Below, one piece after another: positions 26,801 to 39,200 of a DNA stretch of 64,000 bases. A program made the position numbers and the translations under genes. This stretch comes from Setophaga petechia (taxonomy: Eukaryota > Chordata > Aves > Passeriformes > Parulidae): contig JANCRA010000019.1 in NCBI GenBank assembly GCA_024362935.1, positions 4,026,501 to 4,090,500 of the forward strand, read 5' to 3'. Under the pieces are notes generated by a model. That model was not told where the DNA came from. It made no database searches and saw only the letters and a program-made list of their open reading frames with translations. Numbering within the stretch: the first letter of the stretch is position 1; each line of letters starts with the position of its first letter.

Positions 26801-29800
26801 AATAACTTCATTTTTGCATCTGAAATTTGTTTGTTAAGGCGAATTAATTCCCTGATCTGATTTATTGTGCTGTCTCAACTTGGTTTTGCCATCACAGTTA
26901 TGAGGGAGGAGAGGAGACAGCTCAGAACTGAGGAATCAGTGGTGTAGGGCAGAAAAACCTTCATCTGGTTTCTCTACTTTCTGAATTGAAACTGGTGTTT
27001 AGTTTATGGATGCTAAATCTGTGGAATTTTGAGTTTGTGGATGCTAACCTCATTGTTGATACCACCTGGAAAATAGTGATTTCAAGTCTGAAAGTTCAAT
27101 ATGTATGCATATATATTTTTTTCCCTACATGGTTGTGTATATACATCTACATTTGCATAAGGAAAAATGTTTAGTTTAAAATTTTGCTGTCCTTGTACAT
27201 CATGAAAAACACAGAATTTTATGATTTTATTGAAAAATCCTTCGGTGGACATAATTTCAAATTGCAAAAGACAAAAATGATTTTGAAGTCTACAGAGCAC
27301 TCAAATGCATGCAATGAGAAGCTGGATGTCTTCATAGTTGAATCTGGTCATTAAAAAGTTTAGTTTGTGGGGAAGTGTAGGTGGAGATGTTAATATTTCT
27401 TTCATTACTCAGCTAGAAATTTGAAAACAATGTGAAAAGTTTCCTGTGTCCTGAGATTGCCTATGTTAAATTTCAGCCTTTTAATACAAAAATCTTACAC
27501 AAAGTAAGTAGAACATGGAAGTTCATTTTGTCTGTTTGTAAGCAGACCGAGTATTCCGACCCTGAACATTTCAAAGTCTGATTCCTGTTTTCTTTGAGCA
27601 GTTTTACTTAGATTATTACAGCCTTAAGTCATCAGAGATAGTAGATGTTGTTCTTTCTTTTCACATGGCATTCTTCTGTGTCTTACCCCATACTGCAAAC
27701 TGATCTCATCACAGATCACTGTCATTTGATTGGATTGAACAGAGGTGTTGGGAAGGACTTGGAAAGACAAAGGAAGAGCATTCCTTGGCTTCTACTTTCG
27801 TCAGGATTGTATTTCAGGAAAACTTCTAAGTAAAACCTGTTGTGGTGCAAAGCTTGTGTGAAAGTTTCTTACTGTACATGGAAATGCTGCTGCAGTGTGA
27901 AAAATAATATTCTTGCTCTCTGGGAGCATCACTTTGTGTGCAGCTATGATAAGATTCTGAGCTATTTTTGTGTGTTGTGTCAATTCCTGGTATTTTATTT
28001 CTGCCCAGTCAAGGCTTCAGATAACTTATTTTGAAAATACTGATGATTTAATTGTTTTTCAATTTAATGCTATTCAAATCAACCTGCGGATAAGAAAACT
28101 AGGAAGCATTTAATATCCAAAGGATACATTGCCCCCTTATTCCATATCACCCACTGTGTTCTGAAATGGTGTGGAATTGCAAATACCCAAAGTTTGGACT
28201 GCTTCTTAACTCCTGAGCAGTGGTCACAGTTAGGCAATCTTTTCTGGCAGCTTTAATAAACTGAACTAGTAGAAGAAGAGAGTCATTGTGGTAATTATCA
28301 TAATATAGCAGTTCTAACAGCAGTTTCCATTTGTGTGTTTCTAAACCTGAATAAATAACACCTTGCAGGTGCTGTTGAAGTAGACAAATTGTCCCTGTTG
28401 TTCTTCAGGCAGGCAAAAATACAGGTGGTGAGGGTGGTGCTTTTCCCAAGAGTGTGTCCTTCCAGGCCATCACCAGCATCCTCTATCTAATTGTTGCACT
28501 AGTTGTTTGGAAATGATGAGTTGTTCCTATGACCTCATTTTGGAATAATTTCAGTGTTTCCCTCTGGCACCTGGTGGCTGCTTGCTTTCTTACTAAGGTT
28601 TGTAAGTGCTGACACTAGAGAAGTTACCCGGAGCTCCCAAGACAAATCTGCATCCATGCCTTGAGATTTCTGTCCCTCTGTTGTTGACTTGTGCATGTGG
28701 AACAGAAACAACTTCTGTTCACTTTCTTTTCCTCCCCTGCTCACTATAATCTTTTGTAAACTTGTCCTTTTTTAGCTAGAAAACAGTATTGCCTACTAAG
28801 GAACTGTCGCTGACTTGTACAAAACATTCTTGCCACTTCATCAGTTGAATGTTATTCACATAGCTGTATTTACAATGTTGATTGGTCCCAGCTCCTACCA
28901 CTTAATAATAGCAATTTAATTATAATTCAAAATTATAATACAAAATATACAAAGAATACACTGCTTATGTAAGAGTTTTAATACATTAACACACAAGCTG
29001 TAAGATTAAAGCTAATGTTCACATGTGGAGTGAAAAATGTGGAATAGTGGGAATCTTTCACTGATACCTCATATTGAAATTCATATTGAAATTTGGGTTC
29101 AGTAGGTATATAAAGGTCAGTATACACAGTAGTGTAGTACGGTAGATTGGGGAGAAGAGGGAAATTAAAGGGGAAAGACAGTTATGAATTCAAATTAAAC
29201 CATTGTAGGATGAAATTAAATGTGCTTTTGATGTTTCATCCCAAACCAGATGATGCCGCATTTTTTTGTCCCATGAGAACGTAAATTTTTGTGTGCGCTG
29301 TAGATAAATAACTTCTTGGTCAAAAAAGGAATGTTTGTGGTGAATTACACTTCCACACAAATTGAAAACTATTCAAAACCTAGTTCTGTGTGTGAAACAT
29401 GTTCTATTTTGTGGGACTGCCATTAAAAGAACCTATTAACCAGCATAAAAAGACCAGTGAAATATGGTTCATGCCTGTTGCAATTTTAAAATTAAAACTA
29501 GTGATAATGATACATCCCAATTGGGTTAGGTACAGATTGTGGTTATCTTTCCTCCAAGGAAATTCTTGTGAGTGTTGCTTCCCCTTTTCTCTGGAAATGC
29601 AGGTTAACCACTTTTGGAAACCATAGGTGCAGTTACACTGTAAAATCCAGATCAGATCCTGCAGCTGCAGTTGGGAGTCAGCATTGCCTCAAGCCTAGCA
29701 GAATCCAGGTGAAAAAAGGGAATGGAGGAGGTTGGAATAAGCCCCTTGTCTTAGTGAGGTTCATGATCCTCACTGGGCTTCTCCACTGACTTCCTTCAAA

Positions 29801-30250
29801 TACCCAGTGGTGTCCAAGCAGGCTGCTGGTCCCATACCCAACCCAGTACCTTTGTTTCAGGTGCATATAAAGGCAGAATGCAGTTTTCATGTTAGCTTTT
29901 TCAGCATTGGGGCCTGAACCCCACCCTGGTAGCCCCCCAGAAGGACAGCTAGAGCCATGTTCAATCTCCAGGAACGGCACCAGCAGTTTCAGTTTCTTGG
30001 TTTTTCCATAAAGGATACAGGCTTTTTTGGGTTTTCTTTCTAAGGTTAAGGATTACCTTTTTTACCCACTAGCTTTCTACTTTTCCTAAATTATAACAGA
30101 CTTTTTTTAACAATCAGGAAGAGATATAAACTCAGAAATTTGCTTTTATATTGTGTAAGTTCCAAAATTTAAAATGAACATGCAAGAGATGTTTGCAGCT
30201 TTTTTACAGCTTTCCCTAGAGCTTTTCTTCTGTTTAATAGAAAAGTTACA
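26801..30250 (+). other. SPIDR: Giant intron, block between CR1 and LTR
   Basis: This is unique AT-rich DNA with no repeat or exon that I can support. Confidence 0.65.
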
Positions 30251-30815
30251 TGTTGGTGTTTAACCCCAGATGGCAACTAAGCCCCACACAGCCACACACT
30301 CCATCCTTCAACAGTGAGATAGTACAGAGAATCAGAAGAGTAAAAGTGAGAAAACTCATGGTTTGAGATGAAAACATTTCAATGAGTAAAGCAAGAGCTG
30401 CTCATACAAGCAAAGGAAAACTGGGAATACATTCACCCCTTCCCATTGGCTGGCAGGTATTCAGCCATCACCAGGAAAACTGGGCTTCATGTGGGTGATG
30501 GTGACTTGGGAAGACAAATGCCATCATTATGAGTGTTCTCCCCTCATTCTCCTTGTTAGCATGATGCCTTATAATATGAGATATTCCTTTGGTCAGCTGG
30601 GGTCATCTGTCCCCTCCCAGCTCCTTGCACACCCCCAGCCTCCTCAGTGGTGGGCTGGGGTGAGGAGCAGAAAAGGCCTTGACTGTGCAAGCTCTGCTTA
30701 TCAATAACTAAAACATCCCCATGTTATCAACACTGTTTTCAGCACAAATCCAAACCACAGACCCACACCAGCTACTCTGAATAAAATTAACTTTACCCAA
30801 GCCAAACCCAGCACA
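30251..30815 (+). mobile_element. Solo LTR of an avian endogenous retrovirus
   Basis: The block of about 565 bp begins TGTTGGTGTTTAACCCCAGA and ends near GCCAAACCCAGCACA, so it has TG...CA-type ends. Internal segments GGCAACTAAGCCCCACACAG, GAGAATCAGAAGAGTAAAAG, CTGTCCCCTCCCAGCTCCTT and ACACCAGCTACTCTGAATAA match an LTR family I recall from neoavian, especially passerine, genomes. No internal retroviral genes and no second LTR are nearby, so it is a solo LTR left by recombination or a worn relic. I could not see a clear target-site duplication. The orientation is that in which the family consensus is normally written. Confidence 0.82.
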
Positions 30816-33800
30816 TATGCTCAAATGTATTTCTACAGCTATTGTTAGAGAAGAAGGGGAAATAAATCTTTATGTTGCATTTCTGTCTCTCACTGTTCAG
30901 CATTGCTTCTACTCATGGGCATACTGGATAATTATTCTTTGGTGTGCTGAATAAATACGTTTTGTCAAAACAAAGCCTTGAAAGTTAATGAATAGTTACT
31001 GCATTAGAGGTTTGAAAAATATTTCTAGGAAAAAATGGTTGGGAATTTTTCAAAGAAATAATTTTCTGTCAGATCAACTTGTAAAATAATGGAAACTTTT
31101 TATGAAAAGCTTGTACAAGCAAATGAAAAGTTGTGAAATTGCTGAAATGGTATGTTTTGAAACAATGCCATTTTCCTACTCTGAAACCACTTGTTTAGAA
31201 ATTCCACTTTGGTTAGGTTTTTTTAAAATTGGTAAAACAAAATGCTTAAATTGATCCAAGTGGGATTCACTTACAATGTTTTCATTTATTGTGTTCTTGT
31301 CTTGTTGATATTTTCACACTTCTTGCAGCAGTGGAGTTTAGGAAACATGTTTTGAACGTGGGTGATCAGAAAGATCACATTTTTTAAAAGTGTAGGCATT
31401 TTTTCTCCTATTTTTGAGAATATTGCTTGAAGGCTTTGTCAATTTTGCTTTAGCATATTTTGGGATTTAAGTTTAGGGTCTTTTTATGCTTCACCTTAGG
31501 AGTGCATGGGTTATGTAGTGTCACAGTGATCCAAAACCACAGGTTTCTCATATTACCTGGCAGTGGAAAGAGAGAACACCATGGACAGCATGTCCCATGA
31601 CAACAGGCAATGCATGAAAATACGGCCTATATTTATTTAAATTTTGTCATTTTCATATGCTGGTGGCTCTCTGTGTCCTATAATCACATGTCCAGCAAGA
31701 GGGAAGCCCCTTAAAGCAACCTTGGGACCTCCCTCTGATAGTTCCTGCATGCTTTGCTCTGGGAATGAGGGTGGAACCAGGCTGGAGGAGCAGCCTCGCA
31801 GCCTGATTTGACACCCTTCTACACAAAGAGATCCTACTCAAGTGAAGAGCCTGGAAGGGATAAATGCAACTGCAAAGTTGCTGACAGTACTCAGAAAATA
31901 CAAATACCAGCCCTTATTGCCTGTGGTTTAGAAGGGTAAGCAGCTGAGACTGATGATTAAACGGCGACACCAAAGCTTTGATTGCTTTTGTGACACTGAT
32001 GTTCCAGTGAAGATCAGGGCGTGTACCCTGATCTCAGGTGCTCTGCAGGCACAGAGAAGTCCCTGTCCTAATGTCTCCTCCGTGCAGTACCCTGAAGACT
32101 TAGTTAGAGAAGGAATGTGTGACAGGAAAAAGGAGAAGACAGCAAATGTGACAATACAGAACAGTATCAACAGGAAACCGCATGTTTTAAAGACCAAAGT
32201 TATCTTGTTATCTTGGCTGTGATGTTGTATCTCCTGCTGGCCTGCAATGGGTGACAGCTCAGGAAAATCCAAATGTTTAGCAGCGTCTGTCCCTTCAAGT
32301 CTGTGCTGAATCACATCAGAGGCTGTAACACCACCGGCATGGTGGTAGGTGAACAATGTGTTATTGTTAGTAGTCTTTTGGATGGGACACAAACCCAGAA
32401 TCTTAACCACAGAATATTAAATCACCTCTTTTGGCTTACTAAAGATAGGCTTACTAAAGGCCCTAATCCAGTTCTAATTTACGTTATTATCTTTTGTGTC
32501 TCTAAACACTTCCTGTAGTTTTGATTAGATTTGGTCCTGTTCTCTTCTTTTCCTTGGAATATAAATGAGGAGAACAAACTATGCTGTACTGATATTTCAA
32601 TAGGTTCTTATTTTCAGGACTGGTTTTTTGCACTGGGAAGTGAAAAAAAGGAATCAAATATACCATGCATGCAATTTCTCAGTATTTGATCAAGGTTATT
32701 ATACCAAATCCAGTGTAATTACTGATTATGCCATTACAATTAAATAGTATTCCACATGCATGAGATATAAAATATAGACTATCATCTGTACACAGGGTGA
32801 TTGAGATTAAGCTGCTCTGGCAGAGACTTTATGTTAGGACACTTCTCACTAGCCCACATAGTATTTAAAATCTTACACATCTGAAGATAACCAAAGTGCT
32901 GAAAGAAGTGAGAGGTTCTCTGTGCCTTTTTAAAAATTACCCAATTAAATGCCACTAAAAAACAATCAAACCAACAAACAAAAAACCCCAACAGACAAAT
33001 AAAAAGGAGGGAATGTGGCAAATTGAAGATTTTTTTAATGTATTGAGTGCTGTATTCCAAGTTCTGATCCTGCTAAAAATGATTCCTTGAAATTGCAACC
33101 AAATTTACGTGTGGTGCTTATAAAATTGCTTCAGTGTTTGATCCTTGACTGGTGTTCAGTTTAGATAGTTTAAAAGAGAAGCATGGAATTTGCATGAATG
33201 ATTGAATGAAATCAAGATGAAGGAATGGAACTGATGCTGTCCAGATATTGTCTCTGCCTGCTAAACAGCATGAAATAGATGTCATTGAAATCAATGAAAA
33301 GGTATTAATTTGAGTGAGCTTTAGATAATGGCCCAAACCTACTGCTCATGTAAATGTGATTTATAAGGCTTTGCTTGACCTGTGACTGACAATGGGATTT
33401 CACATTTTGCAAAGTTCAAATAAAAGCTTAAAATGGCAAATAAACTTTATTTTTCATTTTCAAATTGGAATAACTGCTGCCATCTGCACCTTTCTTTCAG
33501 CAGGGTTTGTTGTGTCCATAATTTCTTATGTGTAAAATCCCAGTGTATCTGGGGAATGTGCTCCTTCAGAAATACTTGTAGGTCATCCATGGGATAATAC
33601 CAATGTTACCACAGCAATTCCCCCCTGAATCCTTAACTAAAAGAGATACGGAGAACAGCAATGTGTAAGAAAGAAAGTGGAAAAGAGGTGATACCAGAGA
33701 ACACTTCCTCCTCATCTTTGTCTCCTTCGCCTTCCACATTTTCTTCCTGCTGTTGTGTCACCTCCTGAGGATCTGCAGTTGATTCACCTCTCATCCACAT

Positions 33801-35560
33801 TCCATTCAGATGATCCATTCCCTCCTGAAGGAACCTGTGATGGTGGTCAACCACCATGGGGTCAGACATGAGGGTCTTTTTGGGCATGGATTACAACTGC
33901 ACCCTAAATTATTTAGGTTTATTGCTTTCTTCTCCTATACCCAAGAGTATCCCAAAAAGCAGAGACAGTAGAACTGCCACGTTCTTCTCTGGCTTCCCCA
34001 GAGAGAGGTTTTACCAAAGTCTTTTGCCTCTTCCCTGCAGTCCTGCACCAGTACGCACCCTGCTCAGACCTGCAGCACCTTGGTGCAAGTTGCACCCGTC
34101 ACAGATAAGGCTGTGGACTGTCCATCAATTTGGGGACAAATTTGGCTGGCCAAAGCCACGATCATGAGGGGACGACCATGCTTTCCTTGTGCAGGTGCAG
34201 CTCTGGGAGGGTGGGGGTTAAATGACAGGGTGCACCTGGAGCAAGATGAAGTGTTCAGCAGCAGCCCTGTCCTACCAGCACTGGCTCTTCCAGTCCTCCC
34301 TGGAGGCCACGGTGGGCTGAGTGGTGGATTGAGGGAATAGTCCCGAGGCTGCTCCTCTGGGCTTCTGGCTCCAACCACTGATAGCTGCTTCCCCAGCTTG
34401 CCTCCCCTCTGCAATGTCACATTAGAGCTCACCAGAGTAAATTCAGCAACTGCTGCAAAAGATTTAAAAATAAATGCAAACTAAATTAAGAACTCAAGGG
34501 GGAAAAAAATCAAACAGGAAAAATGTAACAATTTTGCATGTAAAATACTTCTTTTAAGAATCTGAAAATCAGGCTTTCACTCATGTGAATTTACATTTTT
34601 GCATATCATGACATCTTTTGCACAGAAAACACAGAATCTCAAGAGCTTGCAAAATGAGTAAAAATAAAACAAATATTTTTCTTCTCCTCTTACATTTTTT
34701 CAAATCATGTATTTTTTTTTTAATTATAAATAGCTAAATCAACAAACTTTACTGACCAGGGATGTTAAGCGCACTTTCGTTGTTGACTTTCAGAACTATT
34801 TAAACTCTTGAGTGCTAAAAATTACTAAAAATTAAAATTCCCTCTGGGAAATCTTGTAGCTTTCAGTGGAAGGGGTTGAAGTCCCCAATAAGAAGTAGTT
34901 AATAGGTAGACTGTGGTGACTCCAGCAAAACAACATAATCAATTCCAGCTGCTTTTCTGATTAATCACCCTTACTATTGGAAGTCAGAGACACCATGAAT
35001 TTGCACAGTAAGCATATATTTCGAAAAGGAGGATAACAGTTTGTTACCTTAGTTGCAGCCAATTAGTCTGATTTCTCTTTTTTTCACCTCTCAGAGAAAA
35101 CTTGGGACCAACCACCCCCCTGCTCAGTAGCTGATCTCCCCAGGCACCCTGTGCTCCAGTGGCAAGGACAACAAATACCCTGGGTTCTTTTTTGGTTTTT
35201 TTTTTTTTTTTTGTGTACCAGTTTTGCTTGTTCTTTTCAGAAACTAAATAGTTAAAAGGGATGAATAGAACATTCTGTTTGGGACTTCAGTTTTCCAAAA
35301 TAAAATATGTAAGTGAGGGAAAGGTTTCATTCAGTTTTGGCATCGCTTTGTTAAGGCAGTTTAAGCCAAGAAAGATTGTTATTCCACAGTGTTTGCTGAT
35401 AGTAGAAAGTTTACATATCAAACTGCCTTTTTTTTTTCTAGGGGAAAGAAAAAATCTGTATGAATTTAAGGGACCGATCTCTTATTTGCTTTGCAGAAGA
35501 GATTGTTCTGTTAACAACTCATCAAGAAAGAAAAAAAAAAAGATAAACAGGATTAACTGT
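30816..35560 (+). other. SPIDR: Giant intron, block after the LTR
   Basis: This is unique intronic DNA. It includes a 160-codon minus ORF (31928-32410) without recognisable domains. It also includes an acidic minus ORF (33633-33887) in a G+C-richer stretch to about 34,430, and a T-run at about 35,195-35,212. None has support as an exon of SPIDR. Confidence 0.6.
33633..33887 (-). other. Unassigned 84-codon acidic ORF
   Basis: On the minus strand the frame reads from ATG at 33887, with a second in-frame ATG a few codons later. It gives residues such as DHHHRFLQEGMDHL, then a strongly acidic run (EENVEGEGDKDEEEVF), and then becomes hydrophobic. The first 60 codons have a protein-like, non-repetitive composition. 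I do not recognise the family. It could be chance, part of an old retroelement or retrocopy, or an antisense exon. No promoter or clear splice partner was seen. Confidence 0.2.
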
Positions 35561-35569
35561 TTACTTTAA

Positions 35570-36260
35570 GTGAGCTGAAGTCGGGTTGTTTTTCCGAAGA
35601 AGAACACAATGTACTGTTGTATCTGGTTTCCAGAGTGGTGTTTATCATAATTCCTCCTGCAGTGGTTGGTAGAGTGCTGGGAAGGCTCTCCGCCCACTCG
35701 CAGCTCGCTCCCTTTCCCTCTCCCATTGAGGCCTCCGGCCAGGACTGCGAGATGCAGAGTGCTGTCCTGTGTGATCTTTGCTGCCTGACACGAGCTGACA
35801 TTGACCGAGAATAAAATAACAGGGCCCGTTTCCTAGAACTCTCAGTGGACTGCTGAGAACTGCTACCATAACTCCTGTAAACACACAAACACACTCCCTC
35901 TCCCTCATTTAGAAACACACCTAGGACAGGCAGCCACTAACAGGGCTAGAGGAAAACAGCATGAGTGGAAAACACACCCGGCAGGCCCTGCGAGAAGGCA
36001 GAAAATTGCCTTTCTCTGCTGGGTAGGGAGCCCTGGCAAGCCTGCACTTCTGCTTTTCTTCTTGGCTCTTTGCTCTGCCCTTGATTTTTGATGAATGTTA
36101 TACTTTTCTGCTAGTTCAGTGGGATGATGTGGCACTGACACAGCAGAGTGTCTTATTTAATACAGCCACAGCTGTGTAAGAAATCCTGCGAGGTTGCTAA
36201 ATTTCATTTACCTTTCACGTGCCATAGGAAATGCACGAGCAGTGCTATACAAGAATGCGA
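35570..36260. promoter_or_regulatory. Second candidate intronic regulatory block
   Basis: This is a unique, G+C-richer segment with several CpGs (for example around 35,690-35,760 and 35,800-35,830) in an otherwise AT-rich intron. ORFs on both strands overlap heavily and show no recognisable product, so coding is unlikely. The call is weak and rests only on composition. Confidence 0.25.
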
Positions 36261-39200
36261 TTTAGGATCATCTGTGCCTGCTGAAGTGGGCAGAGGTTTT
36301 TTTTTTTAATACTCACTGCATGTTGATTTTTTGTTTTTAAAATAAAATCTTCCAGGATCCCATTCATGGTACCACTTTTTTATACTTACTTTGTGGTTCA
36401 GAAGTAAATCTGGTGAATCCACAAACAACACAGTCTCGAAAGATAAGGGACCCCAGCACCGCTGCTACTGTGTTCTTGCTTCATTCCAGATGCTGTAAAG
36501 CCCTCACTGTGGGCTCTGCAGGGCAAGTTGAGAGTTCTCCGAGTCTTGTAGTGTGTAAGAAATGAGTTGATACTGCAGAGAAGCCCTTCCTCTCTAGATA
36601 TACTCATACATATATATAGCCTCCTCCCCTAACTCAAATGGCATCTAGCACACATAAGAGGCTTTGTGGACCAGCCCCTCCCAGATACAATCATGTTATT
36701 CAGCTATTGCTTTCAGATCACTCTTTGAAGACAGGACTTTTATTCTGATTTTTACGTATAAGGAACTGAGGCGTGGAGGAAGCACAGCGCAGCAAAGATG
36801 ATGTGAAACGCTGCCAGAACCAGCAACTGAATGCTGATTTTCTTGGAAAGGAGGGTGCTGAGCACCTTGCAAGAAAATATCTTTTTGGCAGCACCCCACC
36901 AACTGTTGGAATTCTTGGATGCCAAAACAATAATTACAAAGTCTTGAGATTAAAAAAATAAACAAAGAACCCCTCCTCAGATTCACAGATAAGTACTTGA
37001 AATGACTGGGTGGTAATTACTTGTTATATTTGGAACATAATCTTTCTATTGGACATCATCCATAAGAAAGACTTGCAGTTTTCAGCTGAGCCTGTGAGTT
37101 TCTGAAATGTACATTTTCATTTTTGATTAGTAAATTGTGACATGCAGGAAAATAGTATTTTTTCTGAATCGTATACTGAAATAACCAAGGGGTTGTGATG
37201 GGATTCCATGCTGAAGTAATGGTACGCTGAAGAACCTGTGAAGGGTGTGCATCATTATTTTTCTTACCGACTACAATTAACAGCACAGTGGGTGAAACAT
37301 GCTGGGGTGATCTGATGTGCTTGCTTTTTTGTTACCACTCAAAATTGGTTTGCTTTGCATAACAAGCTGTATGGAATGGATCTTAGCAGAAGGACCATAA
37401 ATTATATCCCATGAGGGGTTGAGATGCCAGGGGATCTGGAGGGAGGAAGGCCTTACTGCTCCATTGTGGCCTAGCCTTTATACAAACTTTTAGGCAATAC
37501 TTAGGAAGTTATTTTTCCTTAACTCTCTGTGCCTTCCAAACCAGCTATCACTATAAAAATTGACTTACATGGCATCATTACTTTGGATCTAAACTATGAA
37601 TGTAGAACAACTTGAGTATTCATTTTTGAATCTGACATAAGCGAAGCTATCTATGATACTGAAAATATTTTTCAAATGCAACTCTGTAACTTTGAAATTA
37701 CAGCTTAGGCTCTATATCGTGTTTGAGTGAATGTCAGGAATGTCTTTTTATGGTTTTGAATGTTTTGTTTACTTTTGAGAGAAATTCCATGAACAAATAA
37801 AACACACACATCAGCAGTTTAATGCAAAAGTGCACTTAGAGCCAGTGTCAGATGGAGAGTTTAAAAAGTTCATGTGGTGTCACGTGAAAAGTTCATATAA
37901 AAAATGTTTTTTGCAGGAAAAAATTGTCACATGTGAAGCCGTGGTTGTCATGGCAAGTACAAAAAGCTGGATTTCATGCTACACCAATTCCTGACAAATT
38001 GCATGTAGCTCCCACCAGGCAGGTGGTGTTCCATGTTTTGAGTGGGAGCATTTGCAGTGCATTGCAGCCCTGTTCTCCAGCAGCACTCTGAGCATTGCAA
38101 AGGTAGCTCTGCTGACACCCTTGGCACATGCAGGTCTCTTCCTACACACAAAAGCTGTTTCCCACAGAAGTGCTGCTTCTTCAGGCCACAGGCAGAAAAT
38201 AGTAGGTGGAAGGATTAACATGAATGAAGAAATGGAAAAAGCAATCAGCAGGCAGGGGATCAGGAAAGAGCTTGTGGAAGTGGTATTTGATTTTCCAGTT
38301 TGTGTTGAACTATGTGATGATTCAAGGAAGAGAATAAAAATAAGCAACAGTTATCTTATAACTTACACTCCCACTCCATTTTTTAACATATGTATAAAAA
38401 TTGTCATGAAAGCAAGGGAAATCAAAAATGGGGGACTTGGTATAGTTACAGTAGTGAGTATTTGCAAGTGTGTTACAGATATCCTCTGTCAGAGGGTGTG
38501 TGCAAAAATAAAAGTTTCCTTTCCTGAGACCAGAGAGCCCTCTGCAACATATTTTCTATTTGAGATGCTGAGATAAGACTAGGTCATTGCCCTAGTGATA
38601 CTCCAATCACATGTGCAGTTTCCCCCAATACTTCTGCCAGGTTCAGCACTCCAGAACTGCCTTTTTCTTTCTTTCTTTCGTTCTGGGCCCTTCCACAGTT
38701 GCCAAATAAAAACATACATGATCACAAACTGTACTTTTCAGTAGTTTTAAACCTCCAGTTTTCAAAGCACATTATCACTGTTTTGTTCATGTCAGTTCTT
38801 CAAAGCAGAGCATCAGGCTGGATGCTAAAAATGTCTGTACTTGGACCAGGATTCTTCTTCTAGCTTAACATTCCCCTCTTAAACTGGAAACGATGGTGCT
38901 TGTGTTTTCCTATGTACCTTTGTGCCTCTGCAGAGAAGGAGATAGTTACCATCATCATTAATTTGTATTTGTACCATTCAGTCCATAGTTGTGTTCTGTA
39001 GAGCTTCGCTCACTTTTTATTGGCAGAAAATGGTATGGATTTTAAGCAGAAAACTCTAAATCTTGTGTCTCCCTGAAGAAGGATACAGTGGGTACATTCT
39101 TTTCAAACAGGAGAGTGTAGGAACTTATTATATACTTTTAACAGAGAAATAGTAGTGTTAAATAGGATATATATATATAAATAATTGTGTTAAATTAAAT

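Noticed and set aside
31928..32410. 160-codon minus-strand ORF with a hydrophobic stretch
   Set aside because: There is no signal peptide at its start, no family resemblance and no transcript features. It is compatible with chance.
38052..38576. Longest ORF in the window, 174 codons, + strand
   Set aside because: It has no recognisable motif and no splice or promoter context, and an equally open antisense frame overlaps it. About one ORF of this length is expected by chance in 64 kb of both strands.
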